NCBI GenBank assembly: GCA_026988235.1
Contig: JALSLQ010000078.1
Coordinates: 1-58,813 of the forward strand
DNA length: 58,813 nucleotides
Source of the DNA: Sulfurimonas sp.
GTDB taxonomy: Bacteria > Campylobacterota > Campylobacteria > Campylobacterales > Sulfurimonadaceae
Reading direction: 5' to 3'
Shown here: positions 29,183 through 38,761 of the stretch, in pieces
Position numbering within the stretch: the stretch's first letter is position 1
Layout of the letters: each line of letters starts with the position of its first letter
Notes under the pieces: generated by a model
Told to the model about the DNA's origin: nothing
Databases searched by the model: none
Seen by the model: the letters and a program-made list of their open reading frames with translations, nothing else
Translations under genes and position numbers: made by a program

Positions 29183-31234
29183 CTATAAATAATTTACCAG
29201 ACTTAACTTTGAAACTTTTCCAACAGTTGAGAGCATTGCCTGATAATTAAGATTAAGCTGAGAAAGTCTCAAAGAAGCTTCAGCAATATCTGTATCAATT
29301 ACAGATGAACGAAGTGTTATTGTACTGGTTTCAAGTAAGGTTGTTCTTTCTAAAGAGTTGTTTAAAGTATTTGATTGTGCCCCTACTATCGCATGGCTAC
29401 GTGAAATATGTGACGATAGTTTATCAAGCATTGTAATAGCGTTTTCTATTCCCTGATTTCGCATAGTACCGCTTGAACTGTCAGCATATAATTTATGATC
29501 TTCTACCGCCGTTATAGCTGCATCAAGATTTTTAAAAAAATCTGTTTTTGGATCAACAACAGTAAGTGTGTTATTCGATTGAAAACTTCCTACAGAAGAT
29601 GGTTGAGTGAAGTCATTTGTGTTATTATCATACAATGCAATAGATGCTTTTGTGGTTCCTGATGTCAAATCATTAAAAATCATTTTTCCATCATAACTAA
29701 GATTAGTATTTCCCGTGTTATTTGAAAGTTTAATTGCTTTATCATACTCAGTTGCCGTGTTTGATGCAGGTAAATTATTTGTTACTAGCATATTGACAAC
29801 ATCCGTTAACTGTTGATAGGTCATTTTGTCAGCGTCTACGGCTACTCGTGGATTACTTGTCATATCAAAAATATCATAGGTATTAGCACCCACTGTAAAC
29901 TTAGAACCTCCATTTGCCGATGATTTTAAATCTATAGTCGCACTGTATGCAGTACCACCAATATCGTTCCCTACCAAATTAAAAGTTGTTCCATCAAGTG
30001 TACCGGCATTATTTTGAGACAAATCAAAAACTTCTGATAATGCTGTCGAAGGTTGTGCAAAGCTATTGTCTGTTTTAAGCACTTGAGGTACATTTGATGA
30101 AAGTTTTGAACCTTCTGCTGTAAAGTTCGTTCTATCATATAGAATTCCTTCTATACTATTTGTCACACCTGACGCAGGTGTAAAACCAGACTTGATAAAC
30201 TCTTTGACAAACAGATGATTTGTACTTCCATCTGTATCATCTTTTACTTTAGCATAATCACTTTCGCCACTGTTTAAATTATCAACATTAGTAACATTCG
30301 CTGCCCCTGTATTGTTAAAATCAACTGCCCCAACCATATGAAAGTCTAATTTACTAGAACCTTTCATTTTGTCTTGAACAACTATTTGTCCATTTGCGTT
30401 GAGTGATACATTCACAACATTTATGCTTCCATTATTTCCATACTGTTTGCCAATTTCATTTAATAGGTCACTTACTTTTGCTGTATCATCAAACTCTTTT
30501 TGTACTTTAAAAGCAGTCCCATCACTTTTAGTTCCTCGAATATAAAAATAATTTTTGTTTACAGTATTTGTGTTATCATCAATGTCACCCATTAAGTCAC
30601 GAATACTACTATTTGTGGTAATTACTCCACCATTAATTAAATCATTGTTAATTACATTTGTAGTAATTTCTCTTTTGGTATTTTTTTCTTCACCTAAAAA
30701 AAGTTCAGAACCCGTAAGATTGTATTTTTGTGTAGAACTAGAACCTAAAAAAGAGTTCATATTTGCATTATTTCCGTGATATACGCCATTGTCATCTATA
30801 GGTCGAGTATTAATAGAAGAACCTGAAAATAAAAATTGTCCATTTATGGAAGTGTTAGCAAGATTTTTAAAATGTTTTTCTAAGCCTCGAAGTTCACCTG
30901 CTATAGCATCAAGTGAATTGTCGCTATGTGTTCCATTAGCAGCACTTACAAGAAGTGTTCTTGTTTGGTTCATTGAAGTTTCAAATTCATTTAAAACGGC
31001 ATCTGTTTGATTAGAAACCTTGTACCCGCTCTGTGTACTTTTTTTCACTTGTCCAAGAGTAGTAAGTTCATTATCAAGTCTCATTGTTTCAGTAAAAGTT
31101 GTCACATTGTCTTTTGCATATTGAATTTTCAATCCTGAAGCGATTTGCTTATTGACATCAAAAAGTTCATTATTTATTTTTAGATTATTTGTACCGTATA
31201 AGTTATTGTAGTACATACTTGATGTTACACGCAT
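29183..31234 (-). CDS. flgL: Flagellar hook-filament junction protein FlgL
   Basis: 683-aa extracellular junction protein. The conserved flagellin-like ends are present: MRVTSSMYYNNLYGTNNLK at the N-terminus and IDTDIAEASLRLSQLNLNYQ at the C-terminus. The central region (about 170-560) is a large variable insertion, as in other Campylobacterota where FlgL far exceeds the 300-aa enteric form. A sigma-54 promoter lies 52 bases upstream of the start. Confidence 0.9.
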   Translation of the reverse strand: MRVTSSMYYNNLYGTNNLKINNELFDVNKQIASGLKIQYAKDNVTTFTETMRLDNELTTLGQVKKSTQSGYKVSNQTDAVLNEFETSMNQTRTLLVSAANGTHSDNSLDAIAGELRGLEKHFKNLANTSINGQFLFSGSSINTRPIDDNGVYHGNNANMNSFLGSSSTQKYNLTGSELFLGEEKNTKREITTNVINNDLINGGVITTNSSIRDLMGDIDDNTNTVNKNYFYIRGTKSDGTAFKVQKEFDDTAKVSDLLNEIGKQYGNNGSINVVNVSLNANGQIVVQDKMKGSSKLDFHMVGAVDFNNTGAANVTNVDNLNSGESDYAKVKDDTDGSTNHLFVKEFIKSGFTPASGVTNSIEGILYDRTNFTAEGSKLSSNVPQVLKTDNSFAQPSTALSEVFDLSQNNAGTLDGTTFNLVGNDIGGTAYSATIDLKSSANGGSKFTVGANTYDIFDMTSNPRVAVDADKMTYQQLTDVVNMLVTNNLPASNTATEYDKAIKLSNNTGNTNLSYDGKMIFNDLTSGTTKASIALYDNNTNDFTQPSSVGSFQSNNTLTVVDPKTDFFKNLDAAITAVEDHKLYADSSSGTMRNQGIENAITMLDKLSSHISRSHAIVGAQSNTLNNSLERTTLLETSTITLRSSVIDTDIAEASLRLSQLNLNYQAMLSTVGKVSKLSLVNYL

Positions 31235-31285
31235 AATATTTCTCCACTCAAAAACTTTTTTTATACTCTAATATTAGCTAAATAT

Positions 31286-31301
31286 AGCAATAAAAGTTCC
31301 A
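31286..31301 (-). promoter_or_regulatory. Sigma-54 promoter of flgL
   Basis: On the minus strand TGGAACTTTTATTGCT matches the -24/-12 consensus TGGCAC-N5-TTGCW, with exactly ten bases between the GG and GC dinucleotides. Middle and late flagellar genes in Campylobacterota use RpoN, which is encoded in this window at 51.5-52.8 kb. Confidence 0.8.
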
Positions 31302-31377
31302 TATACATTATAATCGACCAAATATTATTTACTTTTAAGTAAATTATCACTATTATTTCAACTGCAACAACTGATTT

Positions 31378-31461
31378 GCCAGAGTGATGGAACGGTATAC
31401 ATAGCGGATTCAAAATCCGCCGCTTCACGGCTTAGGGGTTCAAATCCCCTCTCTGGTACCA
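31378..31461 (+). tRNA. tRNA-Leu (anticodon CAA)
   Basis: 84-nt class II tRNA with encoded CCA. The acceptor arms are GCCAGAG and CTCTGGT. The anticodon stem is GCGGA/TCCGC with loop TTCAAAA, reading CAA. A long variable arm (CGCTTCACGGCTTA region) and the T-loop GTTCAAATC fit leucine. Two short hairpins (31466-31479 and 31481-31494) separate it from flgA. Confidence 0.95.
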
Positions 31462-31500
31462 TTTCTAACAGTTGTTAGGTCTCATAAATGAGAGATAATC

Positions 31501-32376
31501 ATGTTTTTTTTTAAAATAATTTTTCTACTCACTTTCTCCACACTTATTTTTGCGGTCAATAATTTACAAAGTAATTATTTTGTACAGCATGATTTCATTA
31601 TGCTTTCTGATATTTTACATGTAAAGAAAAAAGATGATAAAAAGCTCTTTAGCATAGAAAAATATAGGCATACTAAACGCATACAAAGAGATAAACTCTT
31701 AAAAATACTGCGAAATAATGGTTATTACGACTATACATCAAAACATAATTACATACAATTTACAAAACAAAGTCCAATTGATACAACAATTCTCAAAAAG
31801 AGTATAAAAAAACTGTATAAAAAAAAATATCTACAAATAACAATATCCTCAATTACCGTTACTCCAATACATTACCTTGAAAGTCTTCCAAAGAATTACA
31901 CTGTTCATTTTAATACAAGAGCTCATTTATCCAGCAAAGGTATTTTATACATTAGAACAAATGATAATAAAAAAATATTTTTTAATTATGAAATTGTAGC
32001 TACTGTTTCCATTTTAGTCGCCAGAAAAAATATTAAAAAAGATAGTGAACTCAGCAGGATAAATACACGAAAAAACAGTATAATACTCAATAGATTTAGA
32101 GCCATGCCTCTGCAGAGTTTACATGTAAGCAAAGAGCAAGCAAAACACAATATAAAAACTGATGACATCATCACAATGAGAGATGTTATTGCTTTGTACA
32201 TAGTCAAACGGGGTTCCGACATTTATGTGAGTTTACAAAATGCAGGAATAGATATATTTTTTACAGCAAAAGCGCTACAAAACGGCAGACTTGGCGACAG
32301 TATCAGTGTGATGCAAAGAAACGGTAAAAAATTAAGAGTTGTAGTAATCGGAAGAAACAAAGCAGAGGTACAATGA
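31501..32376 (+). CDS. flgA: Flagellar P-ring chaperone FlgA
   Basis: 291-aa periplasmic protein with a signal peptide (FFFKIIFLLTFSTLIFA). The C-terminal half is the SAF/FlgA domain (ATVSILVARKNIKKDSEL, then GSDIYVSLQNAGIDIF and NGRLGDSISVMQRNGKK). It assists P-ring assembly around the flagellar rod. It overlaps ubiX by four bases, so it heads a housekeeping operon rather than a flagellar one. Confidence 0.88.
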   Translation: MFFFKIIFLLTFSTLIFAVNNLQSNYFVQHDFIMLSDILHVKKKDDKKLFSIEKYRHTKRIQRDKLLKILRNNGYYDYTSKHNYIQFTKQSPIDTTILKKSIKKLYKKKYLQITISSITVTPIHYLESLPKNYTVHFNTRAHLSSKGILYIRTNDNKKIFFNYEIVATVSILVARKNIKKDSELSRINTRKNSIILNRFRAMPLQSLHVSKEQAKHNIKTDDIITMRDVIALYIVKRGSDIYVSLQNAGIDIFFTAKALQNGRLGDSISVMQRNGKKLRVVVIGRNKAEVQ

Positions 32377-32915
32377 AAAAATCAAAGATAGTAGTCGCAA
32401 CAAGTGGTGCGAGTGGTGTAAATATTGGTATAAAAGTTTTACAACTGCTGCCTGAATCAGTCGAAAAACATTTTATCATGTCACAAAATTCGAAAGTCGT
32501 TCTTTTGAATGAGATGAATGATGTCACTACGCATAATAACACAAATATATCTGCTTCTATAGCCTCTGGTTCCTTTGGTGTTGATGCCATGATTATAGCC
32601 CCGTGTTCTATGAATACTTTGGCTAAAATTGCCTGTGGAATCTCCGACAATTTAATAACACGCTGTGCCGCTGTTATGATAAAAGAGCAAAAAAAGCTCA
32701 TTTTAGCTCCCAGAGAAATGCCATTTTCAGCTATTGCTTTAGAGAATATGCACAAACTCGCAACACTCGGCATCATCATTGCACCGCCTGTGATGGCATA
32801 CTATTCACAACAACAAAGCCTAGATGAAATGGAAAATTTTGTCATTGGAAAATGGTTTGATTTATTGGGCATAGAAAATAATTTATATAAAAGGTGGCAA
32901 CTTGAAGAGTCGTAA
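32373..32915 (+). CDS. ubiX: Flavin prenyltransferase UbiX
   Basis: 180-aa enzyme that makes prenylated FMN for UbiD-type decarboxylases. The N-terminal FMN-binding motif is VVATSGASGVNIG, and later APCSMNTLAKIACGISDNL and LAPREMPFS are family signatures. It overlaps flgA at its start and coaD at its end, within one rightward operon. Confidence 0.92.
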   Translation: MKKSKIVVATSGASGVNIGIKVLQLLPESVEKHFIMSQNSKVVLLNEMNDVTTHNNTNISASIASGSFGVDAMIIAPCSMNTLAKIACGISDNLITRCAAVMIKEQKKLILAPREMPFSAIALENMHKLATLGIIIAPPVMAYYSQQQSLDEMENFVIGKWFDLLGIENNLYKRWQLEES

Positions 32916-33384
32916 AATTGCTTTATACCCGGGAACATTCGACCCCATAACAAACGGGCATTATGACATTATAGAGCGCGCTAGGAATTTGTTTGACGAA
33001 GTCATAGTTGCAGTTGCCGAGTCAAAAGATAAAAACCCATTATTTACACTTGAACAAAGAATTCACATGGTAAAAATTGCTATAAAAAATTTAGACGAAG
33101 TTCGAGTAGTAGGCTTTAATAATCTTACAGTTGAACTTGCACATGAACATGATGCAGGCGTACTTATACGAGGACTTCGTGCCGTGAGTGATTTTGAGTA
33201 TGAACTGCAACTAGGGTATTTAAATAATTCTCTTGATGAAACGATAGAAACCGTCTACTTGATGCCAAAGCTCAAACATGCTTTTATTAGTTCTTCGATT
33301 GTAAGAAATTTATTAAAATTTCATGGAAAAACAGAACATTTACTACCAAAAGAAGTACAACAAATCATAGGGAGTCTCAACTGA
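32902..33384 (+). CDS. coaD: Phosphopantetheine adenylyltransferase
   Basis: 160-aa enzyme of CoA synthesis (penultimate step). It has the nucleotidyltransferase motif YPGTFDPITNGH at residues 9-20 and FISSSIVRNL near residue 129. The start is a TTG at 32902, supported by an AAAGGTGG ribosome site at good spacing and by family length. It overlaps the ubiX stop by 14 bases and the tmk start by one. Confidence 0.94.
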   Translation: MKSRKIALYPGTFDPITNGHYDIIERARNLFDEVIVAVAESKDKNPLFTLEQRIHMVKIAIKNLDEVRVVGFNNLTVELAHEHDAGVLIRGLRAVSDFEYELQLGYLNNSLDETIETVYLMPKLKHAFISSSIVRNLLKFHGKTEHLLPKEVQQIIGSLN

Positions 33385-33956
33385 TGTATATTGCTATTGA
33401 AGGTATTGACACGGCCGGTAAAAGCACACAAATTACGGCATTAAACAATCATTTTCCAAATGCTGTGATTACTAAAGAACCAGGAGGTACAAAAATAGGC
33501 AAAGAAATTCGAGAACTCGTACTCAGTGCTAAAACACAAAGCAAAAGAGCAGAATTTCTTCTATTTTTAGCCGACAGAGCCGAACATGTAAAAGAAGTTA
33601 TTCAACCAAATCTACACAACTTGATTATATCGGACAGAAGTGCTGTAAGCGGTGTTGCCTATGCTTTGATACAGGGAGATATAGAAACAAAAGACCTAGT
33701 AACACTCAATGATTTTGCAACAAAAAAAATCTATCCGCAAAAAGTATTTTTACTGCGTTTAACAAAAAAAGAGCTTGAATATCGACTTTCACAAAAAGAG
33801 CTTGATGGCATAGAACTTCGAGGCAGTGAGTATTTGTTGCAAATTCAAGAAAACATTATAAAAGCTGCACAACTGCTCAATATAGAACTTATTGAGATTG
33901 ATGCAACAAAATCAAGAGATGAAATTACAACTCAAATATTAAACAATATTAATTGA
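33384..33956 (+). CDS. tmk: Thymidylate kinase
   Basis: 190-aa dTMP kinase. The P-loop is EGIDTAGKSTQI (residues 6-17), the DRX motif is FLADRAEH with ISDRSAVSG downstream, and the LID region is SQKELDGIELRG. Its TGATG junction with coaD indicates coupled translation. Confidence 0.94.
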   Translation: MYIAIEGIDTAGKSTQITALNNHFPNAVITKEPGGTKIGKEIRELVLSAKTQSKRAEFLLFLADRAEHVKEVIQPNLHNLIISDRSAVSGVAYALIQGDIETKDLVTLNDFATKKIYPQKVFLLRLTKKELEYRLSQKELDGIELRGSEYLLQIQENIIKAAQLLNIELIEIDATKSRDEITTQILNNIN

Positions 33957-33974
33957 TAAAAAGGAAACAACAGT

Positions 33975-35189
33975 ATGATTAAATCACTCAGAGGCATGAA
34001 TGATATACTTAATGAAAATGAGTATAAACGATTTACTTATTTTTTAGAGGTTGCAACAGATATTGCTAAAAAATATGGTTTTCATTATATAGAAACACCT
34101 CTTTTAGAAGAGACGGCACTTTTTAAACGTAGTGTTGGTGAGAGTAGTGACATAGTCGGTAAAGAGATGTATCAATTCATTGACAAAGGTGAAAATGATG
34201 TTTGTCTTCGTCCTGAGGGAACAGCTGGGGTTGTACGAGCTTTTATACAGAACAAACTTGACCGTGCGGGCGGTATTCATAGATTTTTTTACTATGGACC
34301 GATGTTTCGTTATGAAAGACCGCAAAAAGGACGATTAAGAGAGTTTCATCAGTTTGGGGTTGAGAGTTTTGGCGTTGCAAGTGTCTATGAAGATGCTACA
34401 ATGATTATGATGGTTGCCGATATTTTAAAACAGCTCGGTATCGGGTACCGATTGCAACTTAATTCTTTGGGTGACAATAACTGTATGCCGCAATATCGTG
34501 AAAGTCTTGTTACTTTTATAGAGAGTGTAGAAGAGGAGATATGTCAAGATTGTAAACGCAGAAAAAGCACAAATCCTATTCGTGTACTTGATTGTAAAAA
34601 TGAAAAATGTCAATCTTTGTATGAAAATGCACCCAAACTTATCAATGCCCTATGTGAAAGTTGCAAAAGTGATTTTGAAAAACTGAAAAAAATACTTAAT
34701 GATAATGCCATCAGTTATGAAATAGATACTAATTTGGTGCGTGGGTTGGACTACTACTCAAAAACTGCTTTTGAATTTGTCAGTGACAACATAGGGAGTC
34801 AAAGCGCTATTGCCGGTGGTGGACGATATGACAGACTTGTAGAATTTTTAGACGGACGCCCTACTCCTGCTGTTGGTTTTGCTATGGGTATTGAGAGACT
34901 TTTAGAACTTATAAAAATGCCTGAGGAATCAAGAAAAGGGTATTATCTCGGTGCTATGGATGAAGAAGCAGTTGATACTATTGTTTCTTTAACACATAAA
35001 AAAAGAGCTACAGATAAAGCCGTATGTGACTATAAAGCAAGAAATTTAAAAAATCACCTCAAAAATGCCAATAAAATAAATGCACATTATTGTTGTGTCA
35101 TAGGAACAAATGAGATGAATGAGGGAACTATTTGGATCAAAGATTTAGAAGAAAAAACAGAGTTTATTATTAAAAAAGAAGATTTTTAG
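33975..35189 (+). CDS. hisS: Histidyl-tRNA synthetase
   Basis: 404-aa class II synthetase. Motif 2 is in FRYERPQKGRLREFHQFGVE near residue 113, the histidine loops are LRPEGTAGVVRAF and VRGLDYYSKTAFEF, and motif 3 is PAVGFAMGIERLLEL. The C-terminal anticodon domain is short but present. The next gene starts immediately after its stop. Confidence 0.95.
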   Translation: MIKSLRGMNDILNENEYKRFTYFLEVATDIAKKYGFHYIETPLLEETALFKRSVGESSDIVGKEMYQFIDKGENDVCLRPEGTAGVVRAFIQNKLDRAGGIHRFFYYGPMFRYERPQKGRLREFHQFGVESFGVASVYEDATMIMMVADILKQLGIGYRLQLNSLGDNNCMPQYRESLVTFIESVEEEICQDCKRRKSTNPIRVLDCKNEKCQSLYENAPKLINALCESCKSDFEKLKKILNDNAISYEIDTNLVRGLDYYSKTAFEFVSDNIGSQSAIAGGGRYDRLVEFLDGRPTPAVGFAMGIERLLELIKMPEESRKGYYLGAMDEEAVDTIVSLTHKKRATDKAVCDYKARNLKNHLKNANKINAHYCCVIGTNEMNEGTIWIKDLEEKTEFIIKKEDF

Positions 35190-36917
35190 ATGAGTTTACT
35201 TCAAGAAATGTGGTATTTTTTTATAAATTTTATTGAATTTTTTATCTTAGCTGCATTGCTTGGAATTGTGATGCTTTATGTATATGACAAATTTGTACAA
35301 AGGCAGCATGCACTGTTAATTAACTATCCAGTCATAGGGAGGATGCGCTACCTTTTTGAGGCATTAAGAGAACCCCTGCGACAATATTTTGCTGATGAAA
35401 CATTTTATGAATCTAAAGATAAAGTAGACTGGGTATATACAGCTGCAAAAGACAAACCAAATTATAAATCATTTTCGGTACTACAGCCTTTTTCAGGTTC
35501 AAGATTCGTCATAAAGCATGCATTAAGTGTTTTAAATGATGATGAAGTAGATGATGACACCTCTGTTATATTCGGAAAAAACAGAGAAATTCCTTTTGTT
35601 TGTGCTACACCTATTATCCGTTCAGCTATGAGTGATGGTTCTCTTAGTCCTGAGGCTATACGGGCTTTTAGCCTAGCAGGTATGAACTCAAATCTAACAA
35701 TCAACACAGGCGAAGGCTCTTTAACATCTAACCATCTTTTTACACTCAAGCCTAATCTTGATAATGCACAATACTTAGAAATCGTCACAAGCAAACCTTT
35801 AGCAGAAATTGCATTTAAAATAGGCACCTTCTTTTTTAACCATGCTGTGGCAATCAAATGGTACAGAACTATTCTTTTAAATAAAAAAACTCAAAATACT
35901 TATATTTACGATACAGCGACACACGCCCTTTTCCGAGTTAATTGGAAGGCATCGATTGAAAACTTTCCAGAGTCAGTTCCCAAAAGTTTACCTAATATTA
36001 TTTTTCAAATGAGTTCAGGTCTTTATGGTGTGAGAGATAAAAATGGCAAGTTTGATGCACTAAAGTATCAAAAAGTAATGAAGTTTTGCCGTATGACAGA
36101 GATAAAAATTGCTCAAGGAGCAAAACAAACTGGTGGAAAACTCGCCGGAGCGAAAGTAACTGCAGATATAGCATACTACCGAGGTGTCCAAGAGGGAAAA
36201 AATATTTTTTCTCCAAACCGATTTCCTTATGCCGATACAACTGAGAACTTACTGGATTTTGTTGAAAAATTGCAAAAATTATCTCAAAAACCGGTTGGTT
36301 TTAAAATTGTTATTTCAGATGCAGATGCAGTAAATAATTTGGCATTTAAAATAGCACAAAGAAAGCAAGAAGGTCGTCATACCCCTGATTTTATTACTGT
36401 TGACAGTGGTGAAGGCGGTAGTGCAACAGCTCCACTCGAACTCATGGAATCTGTTGGACTTACAACTCCAAATGCCTTATATATTTTAGATACAACACTC
36501 AAAAAACATAATTTAAGAGAAGATATTAAAATTATTGCTAGTGGGAAAATACTGACACCAGATGATGTTGTTATTACACTGTGCATGGGCGCAGATGCAG
36601 TTGGCATAGCACGAGGATTTATGATGAGTGGCGGATGTATAAGGGCCCGTATGTGTTCAGGCTTCGGAACGCATGTTTGCCCTGTCGGTATGGCAACACA
36701 AGACCCGAAAAAGAGAGCCTCGTATCTTGTTGTAAAACAAGGTATAGAAATTGGTAATTACCATAAAAATCTTTTAAAAAGCATGAAAACTATTTTAGCT
36801 GTTATGGGTGTTAAAAGCATTAAAGATTTAAATAAAAGTTTGCTTACTTTTAAAAATAGAAGTGGTGAAATATATTTTGATATTGATAAATATTTTCATC
36901 AAAAACTCAAAGGATAA
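35190..36917 (+). CDS. Membrane-anchored glutamate-synthase-like FMN/Fe-S protein
   Basis: 575 aa: one N-terminal membrane helix (about residues 9-30), then a GltB-type FMN-binding synthase domain. VDSGEGGSATAPLELMESVG near residue 396 is the FMN site, and CIRARMCSGFGTHVCPVGMA near residue 487 has the three cysteines of a 3Fe-4S cluster. It lacks the N-terminal glutamine amidotransferase and the C-terminal domain of full GltB, as in archaeal-type or FMN-binding glutamate-synthase-family proteins. The true substrate is unknown. Confidence 0.85.
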   Translation: MSLLQEMWYFFINFIEFFILAALLGIVMLYVYDKFVQRQHALLINYPVIGRMRYLFEALREPLRQYFADETFYESKDKVDWVYTAAKDKPNYKSFSVLQPFSGSRFVIKHALSVLNDDEVDDDTSVIFGKNREIPFVCATPIIRSAMSDGSLSPEAIRAFSLAGMNSNLTINTGEGSLTSNHLFTLKPNLDNAQYLEIVTSKPLAEIAFKIGTFFFNHAVAIKWYRTILLNKKTQNTYIYDTATHALFRVNWKASIENFPESVPKSLPNIIFQMSSGLYGVRDKNGKFDALKYQKVMKFCRMTEIKIAQGAKQTGGKLAGAKVTADIAYYRGVQEGKNIFSPNRFPYADTTENLLDFVEKLQKLSQKPVGFKIVISDADAVNNLAFKIAQRKQEGRHTPDFITVDSGEGGSATAPLELMESVGLTTPNALYILDTTLKKHNLREDIKIIASGKILTPDDVVITLCMGADAVGIARGFMMSGGCIRARMCSGFGTHVCPVGMATQDPKKRASYLVVKQGIEIGNYHKNLLKSMKTILAVMGVKSIKDLNKSLLTFKNRSGEIYFDIDKYFHQKLKG

Positions 36918-36923
36918 AAAGTT

Positions 36924-38753
36924 TTGAATAATTTCGGTCTTGACATTTGGGCAAACAAAAATTTTATAATAGAAGACGGTGAAATAAAACTTAATTATAA
37001 ATCAATGCCTTCTTTATTTGAAATAGTTAATACTATACGCACAGATGATGTCAAAGGTCCGCTTATTCTCAGGTTTCCACATTTAATCAAAAGGCAAATT
37101 AAGACACTTTATAATTACTTTGAAAAAGCTATTGAAGAAAATGCTTACAAAGGCAATTTCCATGCTGTTTTTCCTCTCAAAGTCAATCAATTCCCAGCAG
37201 TCGTTGCAGCGATTTCAGCACAAGGTAAAAAATATAACTATGGGTTGGAAGCCGGAAGTAAAGCTGAATTGATTTTGGCAATGAGCAAAACACGCAATGG
37301 CGCCAATATAACAGTCAATGGTTTTAAAGATGAAGAGATGCTCACACTGAGTTTTATGGCAGCACAAAGTGGTCAAAATATTACTGTAACTATTGAAGGA
37401 TTAAATGAGCTTGAAACAATTATTGCAATAGCTTCAAAAAGTAATTTACAAATTCCCAATATCGGCATTCGTGTTAGACTGCATAGTACAGGGAGTGGAA
37501 TTTGGGCAAAAAGTGGCGGAATGGATGCAAAATTTGGACTTACTTCCACAGAAATCATTGAAGCTATAAAACTCTTAAAAGAAGCAAATATAATCCAACA
37601 ACTGACGATGATTCATTTTCATATAGGTTCGCAAATGTCAGATATTGCACCACTTAAAAAAGCATTGAGAGAAGCTGGAAACATTTATGCGGAACTTAAA
37701 AAAATGGGTGCAGAAGCACTTTCAAGTATAAATATCGGTGGTGGCTTGGCAGTGGAATATGATCAACATGAAAAATCATATGCACGCAACTACTCTATAG
37801 ACGAGTTTTCAAGCTCTGTTGTCTTTTTACTCGGTGAAATTATGGATGCAAAAAATGTTACACATCCAGATATATTTACCGAATCAGGAAGATTTATTGT
37901 TGCTTCTCATGCTGTACTCATTACCCCTGTTTTAGAACTTTTCACACAAGATTATCAAGAAAAACTCTTGGATTTTAAAGACATTAACCCTCCTTTAATT
38001 GAAGAACTAAAAGAACTTAACAGATTACTCAATAACGCAAATTGCATAGAGTATTTACACGATGCACTTGACCATATGGAGTCGCTATTTACTCTTTTTG
38101 ATTTAGGATATATTGATTTACAAGACCGTTCCAATGCAGAAATTTTAGTGCATAATATTATAAAAAAAGCACTTTATTTAAAATCGGCAAATCCGACAAA
38201 TGAACTGGAACAATTACAAGTAAAACTGCAAGAACGCTATTTAATAAATGCTTCAATATTTCAAAGTTTACCTGATTACTGGGGGCTTGGTCAGCACTTC
38301 CCAGTAATGCCGATTCACCATTTAAATACTACACCTTTAAGAGCAGCTTCACTCTGGGACATTACCTGTGATAGTGATGGAGAAATAGGATTTAATCCAG
38401 ATAAACCATTATATTTGCATGATGTAAACCTTGATGAAGAAGATTATTTTTTAGCTTTTTTCAATGTCGGTGCCTACCAAGAAACATTAGGCATGAATCA
38501 CAATTTGTTTACGCATCCAAATGAATATACAATCCAAATAAATGATACAGACTATAACATTACAAACGCAATCGAGTCCAAAACCATTTTGGACATACTT
38601 GCATCAATTGGATATAACAAAGATGAAATATTAAATCAGCTTAAAAGTAAACTTGAAAAGAGTAGCTTTATTACAGAAAAAGAAAAAAATGATACACTTG
38701 CACAACTAGAAAGATTTTTATATCAAAACGGCTATTTAAGAACAACAAACTAA
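36924..38753 (+). CDS. speA: Biosynthetic arginine decarboxylase
   Basis: 609-aa PLP enzyme of the alanine-racemase fold that makes agmatine for polyamines. AVFPLKVNQF near residue 75 holds the PLP lysine, IHFHIGSQMSDI the substrate loop and FTESGRFIVASHAVL the phosphate region. The start is a TTG at 36924 behind an AAAGGA ribosome site; without it the conserved N-terminus would be lost. Confidence 0.93.
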   Translation: MNNFGLDIWANKNFIIEDGEIKLNYKSMPSLFEIVNTIRTDDVKGPLILRFPHLIKRQIKTLYNYFEKAIEENAYKGNFHAVFPLKVNQFPAVVAAISAQGKKYNYGLEAGSKAELILAMSKTRNGANITVNGFKDEEMLTLSFMAAQSGQNITVTIEGLNELETIIAIASKSNLQIPNIGIRVRLHSTGSGIWAKSGGMDAKFGLTSTEIIEAIKLLKEANIIQQLTMIHFHIGSQMSDIAPLKKALREAGNIYAELKKMGAEALSSINIGGGLAVEYDQHEKSYARNYSIDEFSSSVVFLLGEIMDAKNVTHPDIFTESGRFIVASHAVLITPVLELFTQDYQEKLLDFKDINPPLIEELKELNRLLNNANCIEYLHDALDHMESLFTLFDLGYIDLQDRSNAEILVHNIIKKALYLKSANPTNELEQLQVKLQERYLINASIFQSLPDYWGLGQHFPVMPIHHLNTTPLRAASLWDITCDSDGEIGFNPDKPLYLHDVNLDEEDYFLAFFNVGAYQETLGMNHNLFTHPNEYTIQINDTDYNITNAIESKTILDILASIGYNKDEILNQLKSKLEKSSFITEKEKNDTLAQLERFLYQNGYLRTTN

Positions 38754-38761
38754 GGATTATT

